This document shows positions 8,867 through 17,747 of a stretch of DNA of 38,234 nucleotides, in pieces. The notes under the pieces were generated by a model, which saw only the letters and a program-made list of their open reading frames with translations, did no database searches and was not told the DNA's origin. Each line of letters opens with the position of its first letter. The first letter of the stretch is position 1. Source of the stretch: Holophaga foetida DSM 6591 (GTDB taxonomy: Bacteria > Acidobacteriota > Holophagae > Holophagales > Holophagaceae); assembly GCF_000242615.2 (NCBI RefSeq), contig NZ_KI912269.1, positions 365,441 through 403,674 on the forward strand. Reading direction: 5' to 3'. The translations under genes were made by a program, and so were the position numbers.

Positions 8867-10633
8867 ATGCTGCTTTTCCGACTCATCCTGGGACTCGCAT
8901 TCCTGGCAACCACACTGTGCGCCGCTGCCCCGACGGGGGGGCACCTTGCCGATCTTCACGGGGGCAAAGGCGTGCAGTGCACCGATTGCCATGGCAAAGG
9001 GCGGAAGGTGAAGGTGGATGACAGCGAGACGGTCCCCAACTCGAACTGCGTCAACTGCCACGGAGACCTCAAGGCCGTGGGCGAGAACAGCAAGGGGCAC
9101 ATCAACCCCCATATCAGCCACCTCGGCAAGATCAACTGCACGGTCTGCCACGCCGGGCATCAAGCCTCCCAGGTCTACTGTGCCAACTGCCACGGATTCG
9201 ACCTCAAGATCCCGGCCGGGGGCCCCCACGCACCCCAGGCCAATCCGCTGCCCACGGCCCCTGCCCTGCCGAAGGGGAAAATCCAGACGGAACGGACCGA
9301 GGTGCTCGTGGTCGGCGGAGGAGCCGCAGGCATGACGGCTGCCATCACGGCCCACGATGCCGGCGCCAAGGTGATCCTCCTGGAGAAGCAGCCCCTGACG
9401 GGAGGCAACTCCATGCTGGCAGCGGGCGGGATGAATGCGGCCGAAACCAGGGTCCAGGCCATGAAGGGCGTCAAGGACACCAAGGAGCTGATGTTCCAGG
9501 ACACCGCCAAGGGCGGCAAGGGGCTGGGCGACCCGGCGCTCGTGCACATCCTGGCTGATTCCTCCGCCGCCTCCCTGGATTGGCTCACGGGCATCGGGGC
9601 CGACATGAGCGACCTGGGCCGCATGGGCGGCGCATCCCAGGATCGCTGCCACCGCCCCAAAGGGGGTTCCGCCGTGGGTGCCCATATTGCGGCGGTGCTC
9701 AAGGAGAATGCGGCAAAGCGTGGCCTGGATGTCCGCGTGAACAGCCAGGTCGTGAAGATTCTGAAGGACGGCAAGGGCAGGATCACCGGCGTCCTGGTGA
9801 AGGGACGCCACCGCGGCCTCTACCGCATCAATGCCAAGGTTCTCGTGCTCGCGACGGGCGGCTTCAGTGCCAATGCCGAACTGGTAGCGCACTATCAGCC
9901 AAGAATGAAGGGCATGATCACTTCGAATCAGCCCGGGGCCACCGGAGACGGCGTGGCACTCGGGGAGGCCGTTGGAGGTGAGCTCGTCCAGATGAAGGAA
10001 ATCCAGATCCACCCCAGCGTCGCCTCCGGCAGCCGCATCCTGATCACCGAGGCGGTGCGCGGCAACGGCGCCATCCTCGTGAATCGCGAAGGGAAGCGAT
10101 TCTTCAACGAGATCGGCACCCGGGATGCCGTAAGCCAAGCTGTCCTGCATCAGACCGGAGAGAGCGCCTTCATGGTGTTCGACGAAGGGGTCCGCCGGAG
10201 CCTCAAGCAGATCGATGGTTACTTCCATCTCGATCTGGTGAAGGAGGGTGAAAGCCCCGAAGCCCTGGCCAAGGCCATTGAGGTTCCCAGCGATGCCTTC
10301 AGGGCCACCCTGGACCGCTACAACCAGGCCGTGGACGCCAAGCAGGACGGCGATTTCAAGCGCCCCGACCTGCCCCGCGCCCTCCGAACCGCCAAGTTCT
10401 ATGCCATCGAGGTGGCTCCGGGCATCCACTACACCATGGGAGGTTTGAAGATCGATGCTGACACCCGCGTCATCGCCAAGGATGGCAAGCCCATTCCCGG
10501 GCTCTACGCCGCAGGCGAGGTCACGGGCGGCATCCACGGGGCAAACCGCCTGGGGGGCAACTCCATCTCCGAGACCATCACCTTTGGCCGCATCGCGGGC
10601 GCCCGCGCGACGGCTTTCGCCAAGAGCAGATAG
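8867..10633 (+). CDS. Periplasmic tetrahaem flavocytochrome c, fumarate reductase family
   Basis: The 588-residue protein has a Sec signal (about 1-20) and a small cytochrome domain with four CXXCH haem sites (C38-H42, C61-H65, C91-H95, C105-H109). A flavin domain follows, starting VLVVGGGAAGMTAAI (about 146). Residues matching the catalytic set of Shewanella fumarate reductase FccA are present: His382 (IQIHPS), Arg419 (IGTRDA), His521 (GIHYTMGG) and Arg561 (GANRLGGN). This architecture accepts electrons from membrane cytochromes and reduces an enoate such as fumarate. Urocanate and methacrylate reductases share the fold, but urocanate reductases, as I recall, carry Tyr in place of the first His. 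The exact substrate is inferred, not shown. A strong terminator follows. Confidence 0.9.
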   Translation: MLLFRLILGLAFLATTLCAAAPTGGHLADLHGGKGVQCTDCHGKGRKVKVDDSETVPNSNCVNCHGDLKAVGENSKGHINPHISHLGKINCTVCHAGHQASQVYCANCHGFDLKIPAGGPHAPQANPLPTAPALPKGKIQTERTEVLVVGGGAAGMTAAITAHDAGAKVILLEKQPLTGGNSMLAAGGMNAAETRVQAMKGVKDTKELMFQDTAKGGKGLGDPALVHILADSSAASLDWLTGIGADMSDLGRMGGASQDRCHRPKGGSAVGAHIAAVLKENAAKRGLDVRVNSQVVKILKDGKGRITGVLVKGRHRGLYRINAKVLVLATGGFSANAELVAHYQPRMKGMITSNQPGATGDGVALGEAVGGELVQMKEIQIHPSVASGSRILITEAVRGNGAILVNREGKRFFNEIGTRDAVSQAVLHQTGESAFMVFDEGVRRSLKQIDGYFHLDLVKEGESPEALAKAIEVPSDAFRATLDRYNQAVDAKQDGDFKRPDLPRALRTAKFYAIEVAPGIHYTMGGLKIDADTRVIAKDGKPIPGLYAAGEVTGGIHGANRLGGNSISETITFGRIAGARATAFAKSR

Positions 10634-10637
10634 ACAT

Positions 10638-10675
10638 CAAGGAAGAAGCCCCCGGAATCGGGGGCTTCTTCCTTG
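10638..10675. terminator. Bidirectional hairpin terminator
   Basis: A perfect 17-bp stem (CAAGGAAGAAGCCCCCG and its complement) has a GAAT loop. It sits between the convergent flavocytochrome gene and argC, with TTCTTCCTT-type T-rich arms on both strands. Confidence 0.88.
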
Positions 10676-10693
10676 AACTTACACATTGGCGAT

Positions 10694-11746
10694 CTACGGG
10701 CAGCGCCCAGCGATCTTGAGTCCCGCCCGCTCATCCAGGCCCAGAGCCAGGTTGAGATTCTGGAGGGCTTGGCCGGCCATGCCCTTCATGAGGTTGTCGA
10801 TGGCCACCATGACCACAGCGCTGCGACCATCAGCCTGGACGGCCAGCTCGGCCATGTTGCTCCCCAGGACCGGCGCCACCCGAGGGGATTCCTGGGCGAA
10901 GCGCACAAAGGCGGCATCCTTGTAGAAGGCCTGGTAGTGCTCCCGGAGGCGGTGGGCGTCAAAGCCCTGGGGCAGCTCGAACTGCACCGTGGCGAAGATG
11001 CCCCGCACCATGGGAGCCGAGTGGGGCACGAAGGCGAAGTTGAAGTCCTTGGCCCCCTGGTCCGCCAGGATGCGGCTGACCTCGGAGCAGTGCTGGTGTT
11101 TGAGCACCTTGTAGGCCTTGTAGTCCTGGGCCCGCTCGGGGTGGTGGGTGCCGGACTGAGGCTTGACCCCCGAACCCGAAGACCCCGTCGCCGCACTCAC
11201 GGCGACGAAGGAGACCTCAAGCTTGGCCAGGGGCAGCAGGGCCAGGTTCAGGGCCGTGGCGAAACAACCTGGGTTGGCGATGCGCTTGGCGGAGCGGATC
11301 GCTTCGCGGTTCACCTCGGGACAGGCATACACGAACTTGGAGAAGTATTCCGGGCAAGGGTGGGTCTTGCCGTAGGCCTTTTCGAAGACCCCCGCATCAT
11401 CCAGCCGGAAGTCGCCGGAGAAGTCCACCAGGATGACCCGGTCCTGGATCCCAGCCTTGGCCCAGGCGGCCTCCAGATCGGGCAGCTGCTGAGCCAGGTC
11501 CCCGTGAGCCTGGGCCGAAAAGACCACCGGGTGCTCGCTCTTGGCCAACTCCGCCCAGTCGGGCGCTTCATGGAAGGCCTGGTCCATGAAGCCCTTGAGA
11601 CCGGGATGGGCCGTGTAGACAGGCTTGCCCCCCTGGGAACGGCTCACCGCCTGGATGGAGCCCGAATTGGGGTGCCCCATCAGAAGCCGAAGGAGCTCCC
11701 CGCCCCCGTAGCCGCCCGCGCCGATAACGACCGAATCGAAGACCAT
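10694..11746 (-). CDS. argC: N-acyl-gamma-glutamyl-phosphate reductase
   Basis: The 350-residue enzyme makes N-acyl-glutamate semialdehyde from the acyl-phosphate with NADPH, the third step of arginine synthesis. The N-terminal Rossmann motif (GAGGYGGGELLRLL) and catalytic Cys161 (ANPGCFATA) are clear, with the His-rich partner region HHPERAQDYKAY and KHQHCSEV. GGGAG lies 7 bp before the ATG. It is the last gene of the operon, separated from gene X by a 160-bp gap that is mostly an inverted repeat. The acyl group may be acetyl or succinyl; sequence alone does not decide. Confidence 0.95.
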   Translation of the reverse strand: MVFDSVVIGAGGYGGGELLRLLMGHPNSGSIQAVSRSQGGKPVYTAHPGLKGFMDQAFHEAPDWAELAKSEHPVVFSAQAHGDLAQQLPDLEAAWAKAGIQDRVILVDFSGDFRLDDAGVFEKAYGKTHPCPEYFSKFVYACPEVNREAIRSAKRIANPGCFATALNLALLPLAKLEVSFVAVSAATGSSGSGVKPQSGTHHPERAQDYKAYKVLKHQHCSEVSRILADQGAKDFNFAFVPHSAPMVRGIFATVQFELPQGFDAHRLREHYQAFYKDAAFVRFAQESPRVAPVLGSNMAELAVQADGRSAVVMVAIDNLMKGMAGQALQNLNLALGLDERAGLKIAGRCP

Positions 11747-11809
11747 TTCTCACTCCCAAACAACAAAAGCTACTTTGGCACGCAGAGGGAAAATTTATTC
11801 TTTCATCTC

Positions 11810-11891
11810 CCCCTCCGCGTTCTCCGCGACTCCGCGTGAGACAGGCTTTTAAAGCCTCTGGTCACGCGGAGGCGCGGAGTGCGCGGAGGGG
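11810..11891. repeat. Inverted repeat of CTCCGCG words between gene X and argC
   Basis: The arms 11810-11839 and 11862-11891 pair at 27 of 30 positions. Each arm is three copies of CTCCGCG (or CGCGGAG) spaced 8-9 bp. An inner palindrome, AGGCTTT / AAAGCCT, extends the stem. It lies within one operon, so it may act as an mRNA stabiliser, a partial terminator, or a selfish repeat. Confidence 0.8.
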
Positions 11892-11906
11892 ATGCCTCTG
11901 AGTTCT

Positions 11907-12995
11907 CTATTCCTCGTCCTTCAACACATTCGAGCGGTTCGACCCGAAGCCCGGCACCCGCTCCTCCAGGAGTTCCTGGATGTGCTCCGCCAGGATGCGG
12001 GGCTTGGTGCGCGCATTGATGCCGGGCAGGCCGGTGGCCCGGGTCACGAAGCGCGTGCCCACATCGTTGTCCGTGGCAGGCCCGGTGACGACATCCACCT
12101 GGATGCCGTAGACATCCTTCATCTCCTTGACGCCTCCGGCGACCCCAACGGGATCGTTGGCGCAAAGCAGATAGGCCTTGCCAAGGGCCCGCAGCTCGGG
12201 ATCCGCGAGGATCTCCTGGACACCGTATTCGCCCATGATGCCATCGCCGGTTTCGGCCACGATGATGTCCACCCCCTGGCGGGCCAGGGCTGCCAGGACA
12301 GCCCTCGCGCCAGCAGGAGCGGTGGCAGGGTTGGAGGTGGTGACCCCAGCATCGGTGAAGTCCGCCACGGTCACCGCGCCGTAGTCCTTCATGGCCAGCT
12401 TGTCCCGCATCAGCGAAACCCCGGTCAGCTTGCAGCCGCCAACCTTGAAGCCAGCCTGGGAGAGACCGCGCACCAGGGCGCAGGCGGCGTGGGTCTTGCC
12501 TGCGTTCATGCAGGTACCGGCGATATAGATGACGGGACAGGTCGGCAGCACATCCCCGGCGGGCAGCGCGCCCATCCGGATGTTCCCCGGCTGGCCCACC
12601 CGGCTCCCGAAGTCGGGATAGACCAGGAGCTGGCCCAGGATCTCGATCTCGAAGGGCTGGCCGATGTCCGGGTTCTGGCTGGTGCAGCGGCCAATGACGC
12701 CGCCGGTGTTCAGGACGTGAAGCTTGTCCCCGGCTGAGATCCGCTCAGGAACGACACCCTCGTAGCCCTGGAGGGCGTTGCGATGCCCCAGGGCCCCCAG
12801 GATCACATCCCCGCTGTGGAGGCGGGTAAGGCGGCCGTGGAGATCCTCCAGCTGGTTGTAGACGCTCTTCTCGCCGATAATGCGGCCCGCAACGACAGAC
12901 CCGGCCTCAGCCTTGATCTCCCGGGTGAGGGTCACCACTTCGCTGGGGCGCAGGTTCCGGGTGACGGAACCGATCTTGTCGAGGTGGATGCGCAT
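11907..12995 (-). CDS. P-loop protein of unknown function in the arginine operon (gene X)
   Basis: The 362-residue protein has an N-terminal beta-rich region (about 1-140) and a C-terminal P-loop domain. The latter has Walker A GTCMNAGKT at 160-168, VADFTDAG near 210, and an acidic VAETGDGIMGEYG near 246. The fold suggests the dethiobiotin-synthetase/MobB/DUF1611-like group, but I cannot place it in a named family. Its ATG (12995-12993) follows the argG stop (12998-12996) with no gap, so it is tightly coupled to argG. All other genes here are arginine enzymes and no argA or argJ is present. A role in acylating glutamate or in another arginine-linked step is a hypothesis only, helped by the report, as I recall it, that a DUF1611 protein (DgcN) N-acetylates D-glutamate. 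Confidence 0.8.
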   Translation of the reverse strand: MRIHLDKIGSVTRNLRPSEVVTLTREIKAEAGSVVAGRIIGEKSVYNQLEDLHGRLTRLHSGDVILGALGHRNALQGYEGVVPERISAGDKLHVLNTGGVIGRCTSQNPDIGQPFEIEILGQLLVYPDFGSRVGQPGNIRMGALPAGDVLPTCPVIYIAGTCMNAGKTHAACALVRGLSQAGFKVGGCKLTGVSLMRDKLAMKDYGAVTVADFTDAGVTTSNPATAPAGARAVLAALARQGVDIIVAETGDGIMGEYGVQEILADPELRALGKAYLLCANDPVGVAGGVKEMKDVYGIQVDVVTGPATDNDVGTRFVTRATGLPGINARTKPRILAEHIQELLEERVPGFGSNRSNVLKDEE

Positions 12996-14201
12996 TTACT
13001 TCTCCCCGAAGGGGCTTCCACCAGCCTGGAGGGCCAGGAGCTGGGAGACGCCGTAGATCTTGGCGAAGCCTGCGGCTTCGGCACCGGTCCAGAAGGCACT
13101 GCCCTCACCATAGGCCGCCACCTTGGCGTTCATGAGGGCCCGGGGACTCTGGATGCCCAGGACGCTGAAGGTGCGGGGGTGCAGGCGCAGCCGGGCCTCG
13201 CCGGTGACGGGACGCTGGCTGCTGGTGAGGAAGGCCTCGATGTCCCGGGCGAGGGGATCGAAGAAGTGCCCCTCGTGGAGCAGGGTGCCGTAGAGGTTGC
13301 CCATCTGCTCCTTCCAGAAGAGCTGCTTGCCGGTGAGCACCAGCTTCTCCAGCTCACGGTGGGCGGTGACCAGGAGGTGGGCCGCCGGGGCCTCGAAGCC
13401 CACCCGACCCTTGATGCCAAGGATGGTGTCGCCCAGGTGGACGCCACGGCCGATGCCGTACTGGCGGCCCAGCTCATTGAGGCGGGTGATGAGCGCCACA
13501 GGGTCCATGTCCTGGCCGTCCAGGCTGGTGGGCACGCCCTGGGTGAAGCCGATGGTGAGGGTCGTGGGGGCCTGATCGTCCTTGATGACACCGCCGGGGT
13601 AGGCCTGCTCGGGAAGCTCGGACCAAGGGTTGTGGGTCTCGCTGCCGCCGATGCTGGTGCCCCAAAGCCCCTCGTTGATGGAGTAGGCCCGGATCTTGTC
13701 GGGCATCACCACCCCCTTGGAGGTGATGAAGGCCATCTCCTCGTCCCGGCTCAGGGCCAGATCCCGGATGGGGGTCAGCATGTTGAGCTCAGGGGCCAGA
13801 GCCCGGAAGGCCACATCGAAGCGGACCTGATCGTTGCCGGCGCCGGTGGAACCATGGACCAGGGTGGTGGCCCCGATTTCCTTGGCCACCGCCACCACGC
13901 GGGCGGCCTGGCAGACCCGCTCGGCGCTGACGCTCAGGGGGTAGAGCCCGCCCCGGAGGACGTTGCCGTAGACGAGGTAGCGCAGGTAGCGGTCGAAGAG
14001 CTCGGCCTGGGCGTTGATGGTGACGTGCTTCTCAGCCCCGAGCTGGGCCGAGAGTTCCTCGATGCGCTTCAGTTCCGCCGGGGGAAAGCCGCCGGTGTCC
14101 ACGGTGACGGTGCTGACCTTGTAGCCCTGGTCCCGAAGCCAGAGAACGCAGAAGGATGTATCGAGACCGCCGCTGAAGGCGAGAAGGGCATGGCGGGTCA
14201 T
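12996..14201 (-). CDS. argG: Argininosuccinate synthase
   Basis: The 401-residue enzyme joins citrulline and aspartate using ATP. The PP-loop is visible (AFSGGLDTS), as are the family blocks GSTGAGNDQVRF and YSINEGLWG, and the C-terminal tetramerisation part has normal length. GGAGG precedes the ATG at 14201, which overlaps the argH stop by 4 bp. In this locus its citrulline must come from deacylation of N-acyl-citrulline by the ArgE-like enzyme. Confidence 0.97.
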   Translation of the reverse strand: MTRHALLAFSGGLDTSFCVLWLRDQGYKVSTVTVDTGGFPPAELKRIEELSAQLGAEKHVTINAQAELFDRYLRYLVYGNVLRGGLYPLSVSAERVCQAARVVAVAKEIGATTLVHGSTGAGNDQVRFDVAFRALAPELNMLTPIRDLALSRDEEMAFITSKGVVMPDKIRAYSINEGLWGTSIGGSETHNPWSELPEQAYPGGVIKDDQAPTTLTIGFTQGVPTSLDGQDMDPVALITRLNELGRQYGIGRGVHLGDTILGIKGRVGFEAPAAHLLVTAHRELEKLVLTGKQLFWKEQMGNLYGTLLHEGHFFDPLARDIEAFLTSSQRPVTGEARLRLHPRTFSVLGIQSPRALMNAKVAAYGEGSAFWTGAEAAGFAKIYGVSQLLALQAGGSPFGEK

Positions 14202-15595
14202 GGGACCTCCGGAGAAGACGAATTCGAATTGGAAAGGGAGAATACCGCAATGGGGGCTGTCCAGAGGAGCTCCACCGCAGCGTTCCAGGCGCTCTGGCGA
14301 TCCCGGAGGCTCTGGGCCAGGGCCTGGAGCTCGGAGGCGGGGGCCTCCAGATCAGGGGTCGAGGAGACGCCGAACGTGGCGCGATCAGGGTGGAAGCTGC
14401 CATCCAGGACCTGCTTGCCCACGATCTTGTAGGCGTCCCGGAAGGGCATCCCCTGCATGGCCAGGGCCGTGGCCTCATGGGCGGCCCAGAGGTCGTCGCT
14501 GCAGGCCTCCGCGCACTTGGTGGCGTTGACGGTGATGCCTTCCAGCAGGGCGGGAAGGACCGCGAACATCCCAGAGGCGGTCTTGAGGGTGCCGATAAAG
14601 GCCCCCTTCAGGAGCTGGATGTCCCGGTGATAGCTGGAGGGCAGTCCTCCGGCGATCTCGTGGACCAGGGCCGCCTGGCCCCGCAGCTTGCGGCAGGTAC
14701 CCCGGCTCAGCTCCACCACATCCGGGTTGCGCTTCTGGGGCATGATGCTGCTGCCAGTGGTGAAGGCGTCCGGAAGGGCGACGAAGCCCAGCTCTTCCAT
14801 GGAAAAGAGGGCCAGATCCCAGAAGGCGCGCTCCAGCACGCCCGCCACAGAGGCGAGCCAGTCCGCTACGGCGCCCTCATGGCGGCCGCGGCTGTTCATG
14901 ACATCGATGGGGCTGCGCTGCACCTTGGAGAAGCCAAGGGACGAAGCCATGGTGGCGCGATCGAAGGGCAGCGGCGCACCGAAGCCCGCAGCGGCCCCGG
15001 AGGGGCAGCGATCCAGGCGGCCCAAAAGCCCCTGGAGGGCCTCCAGTTCCTCAATGAGCCCCTCAGCGAAGGCTGCGCCCCAGAGGCCCCAGGAACTGGG
15101 CATCCCCCGGCGCATGTGGGTGTAGCCGGGCATGGCCACATCCTTGTAGCGGGCCGCCAGGGCCAGGAAGGCCTTGGCGGTGTCCGCCACCTGCAGGCCG
15201 ATCTGCACCAGGGTGTCCCGGGTGTAGAGGCGCAGGGCCAGGATCACCTGATCGTTGCGGGAGCGTCCCATGTGGATGCGCTTGCCGGATTCGCCGGTGC
15301 GCTCCACCAGGGCCGCCTCCAGTGCGGTGTGGCCGTCCTCCTGCTCGGGGCGGATCTCGATCTTCCCAGCCAGGGCCTCTCCATGGAGATCCTTCAGGGC
15401 CTGGACCAGGGCGAAGGCTTCCGGGAGCGGCAGATGGCCGTGCCAGGCCAGTGTGCGGGCATGGGCGGCGCTGCCCACCGCGTCCCAGGGCAGCAGATTG
15501 AGGTCATCGATGGGATCCTCACCCACCGTGAAACGGTGGATGGCTTGGTGCAGAGGCAGATCCTTTGCCCAGAGCTGGCTTCCTTCAGCGGCCAA
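14198..15595 (-). CDS. argH: Argininosuccinate lyase
   Basis: The 465-residue fumarase/aspartase-superfamily enzyme splits argininosuccinate into arginine and fumarate. The superfamily signature TGSSIMPQKRNPD is intact, as are the HMGRSRNDQ and TPGYTHMRR-like blocks. The start codon is TTG at 15595, supported by AAGGAGG 6 bp upstream inside the end of argE; the genes overlap by 11 bp. The C-terminus overlaps argG by 4 bp. Confidence 0.96.
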   Translation of the reverse strand: MAAEGSQLWAKDLPLHQAIHRFTVGEDPIDDLNLLPWDAVGSAAHARTLAWHGHLPLPEAFALVQALKDLHGEALAGKIEIRPEQEDGHTALEAALVERTGESGKRIHMGRSRNDQVILALRLYTRDTLVQIGLQVADTAKAFLALAARYKDVAMPGYTHMRRGMPSSWGLWGAAFAEGLIEELEALQGLLGRLDRCPSGAAAGFGAPLPFDRATMASSLGFSKVQRSPIDVMNSRGRHEGAVADWLASVAGVLERAFWDLALFSMEELGFVALPDAFTTGSSIMPQKRNPDVVELSRGTCRKLRGQAALVHEIAGGLPSSYHRDIQLLKGAFIGTLKTASGMFAVLPALLEGITVNATKCAEACSDDLWAAHEATALAMQGMPFRDAYKIVGKQVLDGSFHPDRATFGVSSTPDLEAPASELQALAQSLRDRQSAWNAAVELLWTAPIAVFSLSNSNSSSPEVP

Positions 15596-16655
15596 GGGTG
15601 GCCTCCTTCTTCATCATGGCAAAGTAGTTCCGGACCACCTGCTGGTAGAAAATGGCCCCCTCCTGGAGTTCCTTCGCCGTGATGAACTCGTTGGGCCGAT
15701 GGCTCCGATGGGTATCGCCGGGCCCCACCTTCACGGTGGGGATATCCCCCAGGAAGGCCCAGTCGGAAGTGCTGGCGCTGCCCACGAAGGTCTTGCCGCG
15801 GCCCGCCGAAAGGGCAGCCTGGGCGATGGGCTCGAAGGCGTCCGTGGCCTTGGGATGGTACCGGCTGGAGTGGATCCGGACCTCGCTCTCAAGCTCTCCG
15901 GCGATGCGCTCCGCCAGTTCCTCGTGGTTGAGGTTAGGCGTCGTGCGCAGGTCTACGAAGAACTCGCAGGTATCGGGCACCTGATTGCGGGCCACCCCCC
16001 CCTGGATCTGGGTGACCTGGGGCTTGGTGGCCCCCAGGAAGGGGTGGGATTCGAAGACCATGCCCGCCAGGCGGACAATGTCCTGGCTGGCCTTGTGGAT
16101 GGCGTTCTTGCCCAGGAAGGCGTGGGCCACGTGGGCACCCTGGCCATGGGCCGTGCAGGAAAGCACCAGCATGCCCCGCTGGGCGATGGCAGGCTGCAGA
16201 TTGGTGGGCTCAGCCACCAGGGCGGCGTCCAGGGAGCCCAGCATGGGCAGGAGCTGTCCGATGCCGGTGTCGCTCCCGGTCTCCTCCTCGGCGGAGAGCG
16301 TGAAGACGACGGTGCCGTCCAGGGGCTGTCCGGCCAGTGCCTTGGCGGCGGACAGGATGCAGGAGACGGGCCCCTTGGCATCATTGGCCCCCAGGCCAGT
16401 CAGGTGCCCCTCATGCCATACGGGTTTGAAGGGATCCCCCTCCCAGCCCCGACAGGGAGGAACGGTATCGAGGTGGCCCAGCATGAGGAGCCTCGGCCCC
16501 CCCTGCCCGGCCTCGAACCAGACGTTGTTGTGGAAGCGGTGGACCTTGTAGCCCCAGGATTCGGCCAGCCCTGCGACAAAATCCGCCGCCTGGGCCTCCT
16601 GACCGCTGAGGCTGGGGGTGGCCACCAGCTTTTCGAGGATTTCTTCAGGACTCAT
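15585..16655 (-). CDS. argE: M20-family N-acyl-citrulline/ornithine deacylase (ArgE-like)
   Basis: The 356-residue metallopeptidase-fold enzyme has the two-zinc site: His61 and Asp63 (LGHLDTV), Asp92 (GANDAKGP) and Glu123-Glu124 (SAEEETGS). Because the carbamoyltransferase of this operon uses N-acyl-ornithine, the substrate is most likely N-acetyl- or N-succinyl-citrulline, as in Xanthomonas and Bacteroides. The ATG at 16655 overlaps the argB stop by one base (TGATG); a TTG three bases upstream is less likely. It overlaps argH by 11 bp. DapE is the alternative in this superfamily, but the context argues against it. Confidence 0.88.
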   Translation of the reverse strand: MSPEEILEKLVATPSLSGQEAQAADFVAGLAESWGYKVHRFHNNVWFEAGQGGPRLLMLGHLDTVPPCRGWEGDPFKPVWHEGHLTGLGANDAKGPVSCILSAAKALAGQPLDGTVVFTLSAEEETGSDTGIGQLLPMLGSLDAALVAEPTNLQPAIAQRGMLVLSCTAHGQGAHVAHAFLGKNAIHKASQDIVRLAGMVFESHPFLGATKPQVTQIQGGVARNQVPDTCEFFVDLRTTPNLNHEELAERIAGELESEVRIHSSRYHPKATDAFEPIAQAALSAGRGKTFVGSASTSDWAFLGDIPTVKVGPGDTHRSHRPNEFITAKELQEGAIFYQQVVRNYFAMMKKEATLGR

Positions 16656-17560
16656 CAAGCCCCCTCGTGCTTGAGCACCAGCAGGGTACCACTACCCTCG
16701 TTGGTGAAGACCTCGGCAAGGAGCGCGTCCTGCTTGGTGCCGCTCACCAGATGGCAGGAGTGGACACCCTGGTTCAGGGCCTCCAGGGCCGCCTTGAGCT
16801 TGGGACGCATGCCGGACTTGATGGCACCCTTGTCCTCCAGGACCTTCAATTCCCCGGGGGTGGCCGAGGTCACCAGGCTGCTGGGATTGGAGGCATCCTC
16901 CAGGAGGCCCGGCACCGTCAGCAGGAAGAAGAGCTTCTCGGCCTTGAGGGCCGTGGCCAGGGCGGAGGCCAGGGTATCAGCGTTGGTGTTGAGCACCTGG
17001 CCCGAGGCGTCCATGGTGAGGGGGGCCACCACGGGCACGTAGCCGCCATCCAGGAGGTGGCACACCAGCTCGGTATTGACCTTGTCCAGGTCACCCACCA
17101 GGCCGAAGTCCACCTTCACGGCCTCGGTCTGGCCATCGGGAACCACGTCCACCGGGGGCCGCCGATGGGCCATGAAGAGCCCGCCGTCCACGCCGGAGAG
17201 GCCCGCCGTGGGAATTCCCGCAGCCTGGAGATCCGCCAGGAGGCCTACCTGGGTGCCGCAGAAGACCGCCTTGGCGGCCTCCAGGGCCTGGGGTCCGGTG
17301 ATACGGCGACCGGCGATCTTCTCCGTGGGGATATTCAGGGCCTTGCAATAGTCGTCCATCTGGTTGCCGCCCCCATGGACGAGCACCACCTTGATCCCGA
17401 AGGACACGAGGACGGCCACCTGCTCCACCAGGATGGCGCGCACCGAAGGCTCCACCAGGAGCTCACCACCGAGCTTGATCACGAAGATCCGGTCCCGGAA
17501 ACAGCGGACATAGCGGGCAGCATTGCGCAGAGCGCCAAAGGGGGTCAGGTTTTGCATCAT
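16655..17560 (-). CDS. argB: N-acylglutamate kinase
   Basis: The 301-residue amino-acid-kinase-fold enzyme phosphorylates the gamma carboxylate of N-acyl-glutamate. Motifs are VIKLGGELL, VLVHGGG, the AGLSGVDGG loop and the C-terminal GAIKSGMRPKL segment. I choose the ATG at 17560 because GGAG lies 8 bp before it; the ATG at 17569 sits almost directly on that GGAG. About 25 extra N-terminal residues (NLTPFGALRNAARYVRCFR) form a helix like the one used for hexamer formation and arginine feedback in long ArgB forms. There is no fused acetyltransferase domain. Confidence 0.94.
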   Translation of the reverse strand: MMQNLTPFGALRNAARYVRCFRDRIFVIKLGGELLVEPSVRAILVEQVAVLVSFGIKVVLVHGGGNQMDDYCKALNIPTEKIAGRRITGPQALEAAKAVFCGTQVGLLADLQAAGIPTAGLSGVDGGLFMAHRRPPVDVVPDGQTEAVKVDFGLVGDLDKVNTELVCHLLDGGYVPVVAPLTMDASGQVLNTNADTLASALATALKAEKLFFLLTVPGLLEDASNPSSLVTSATPGELKVLEDKGAIKSGMRPKLKAALEALNQGVHSCHLVSGTKQDALLAEVFTNEGSGTLLVLKHEGA

Positions 17561-17599
17561 GGTCGTCATCTCCAGGAGAGGCAGGGAGGAAAGAAAGTT

Positions 17600-17730
17600 T
17601 CACGCGGAGGCGCGGAGCACGCGGAGCACGCGGAGAAAGAGAAAGAATTTCAAGGATGAGGGGGGTGGGTGAAAGCGGAGGAACACCGCAGTGTTCTCTT
17701 TTCCCTCCGCGCCTCCGCGTCTCCGCGTGA
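17600..17730. repeat. Inverted repeat of CGCGGAG words between argF' and argB
   Basis: The left arm (17600-17635) carries four CGCGGAG words at 8-9 bp spacing. The right arm (17705-17730) carries the inverse words CTCCGCG. It is the same family as the repeat at 11810-11891. The repeat and its 69-bp centre occupy most of the 187-bp gap; the centre shows nothing else. Confidence 0.8.
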
Positions 17731-17747
17731 GGCCCCTCCCCATCTCC

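Noticed and set aside
12783..14432. Long plus-strand frame opposite argG and argH
   Set aside because: A high-GC shadow; the minus-strand enzymes carry all family motifs.
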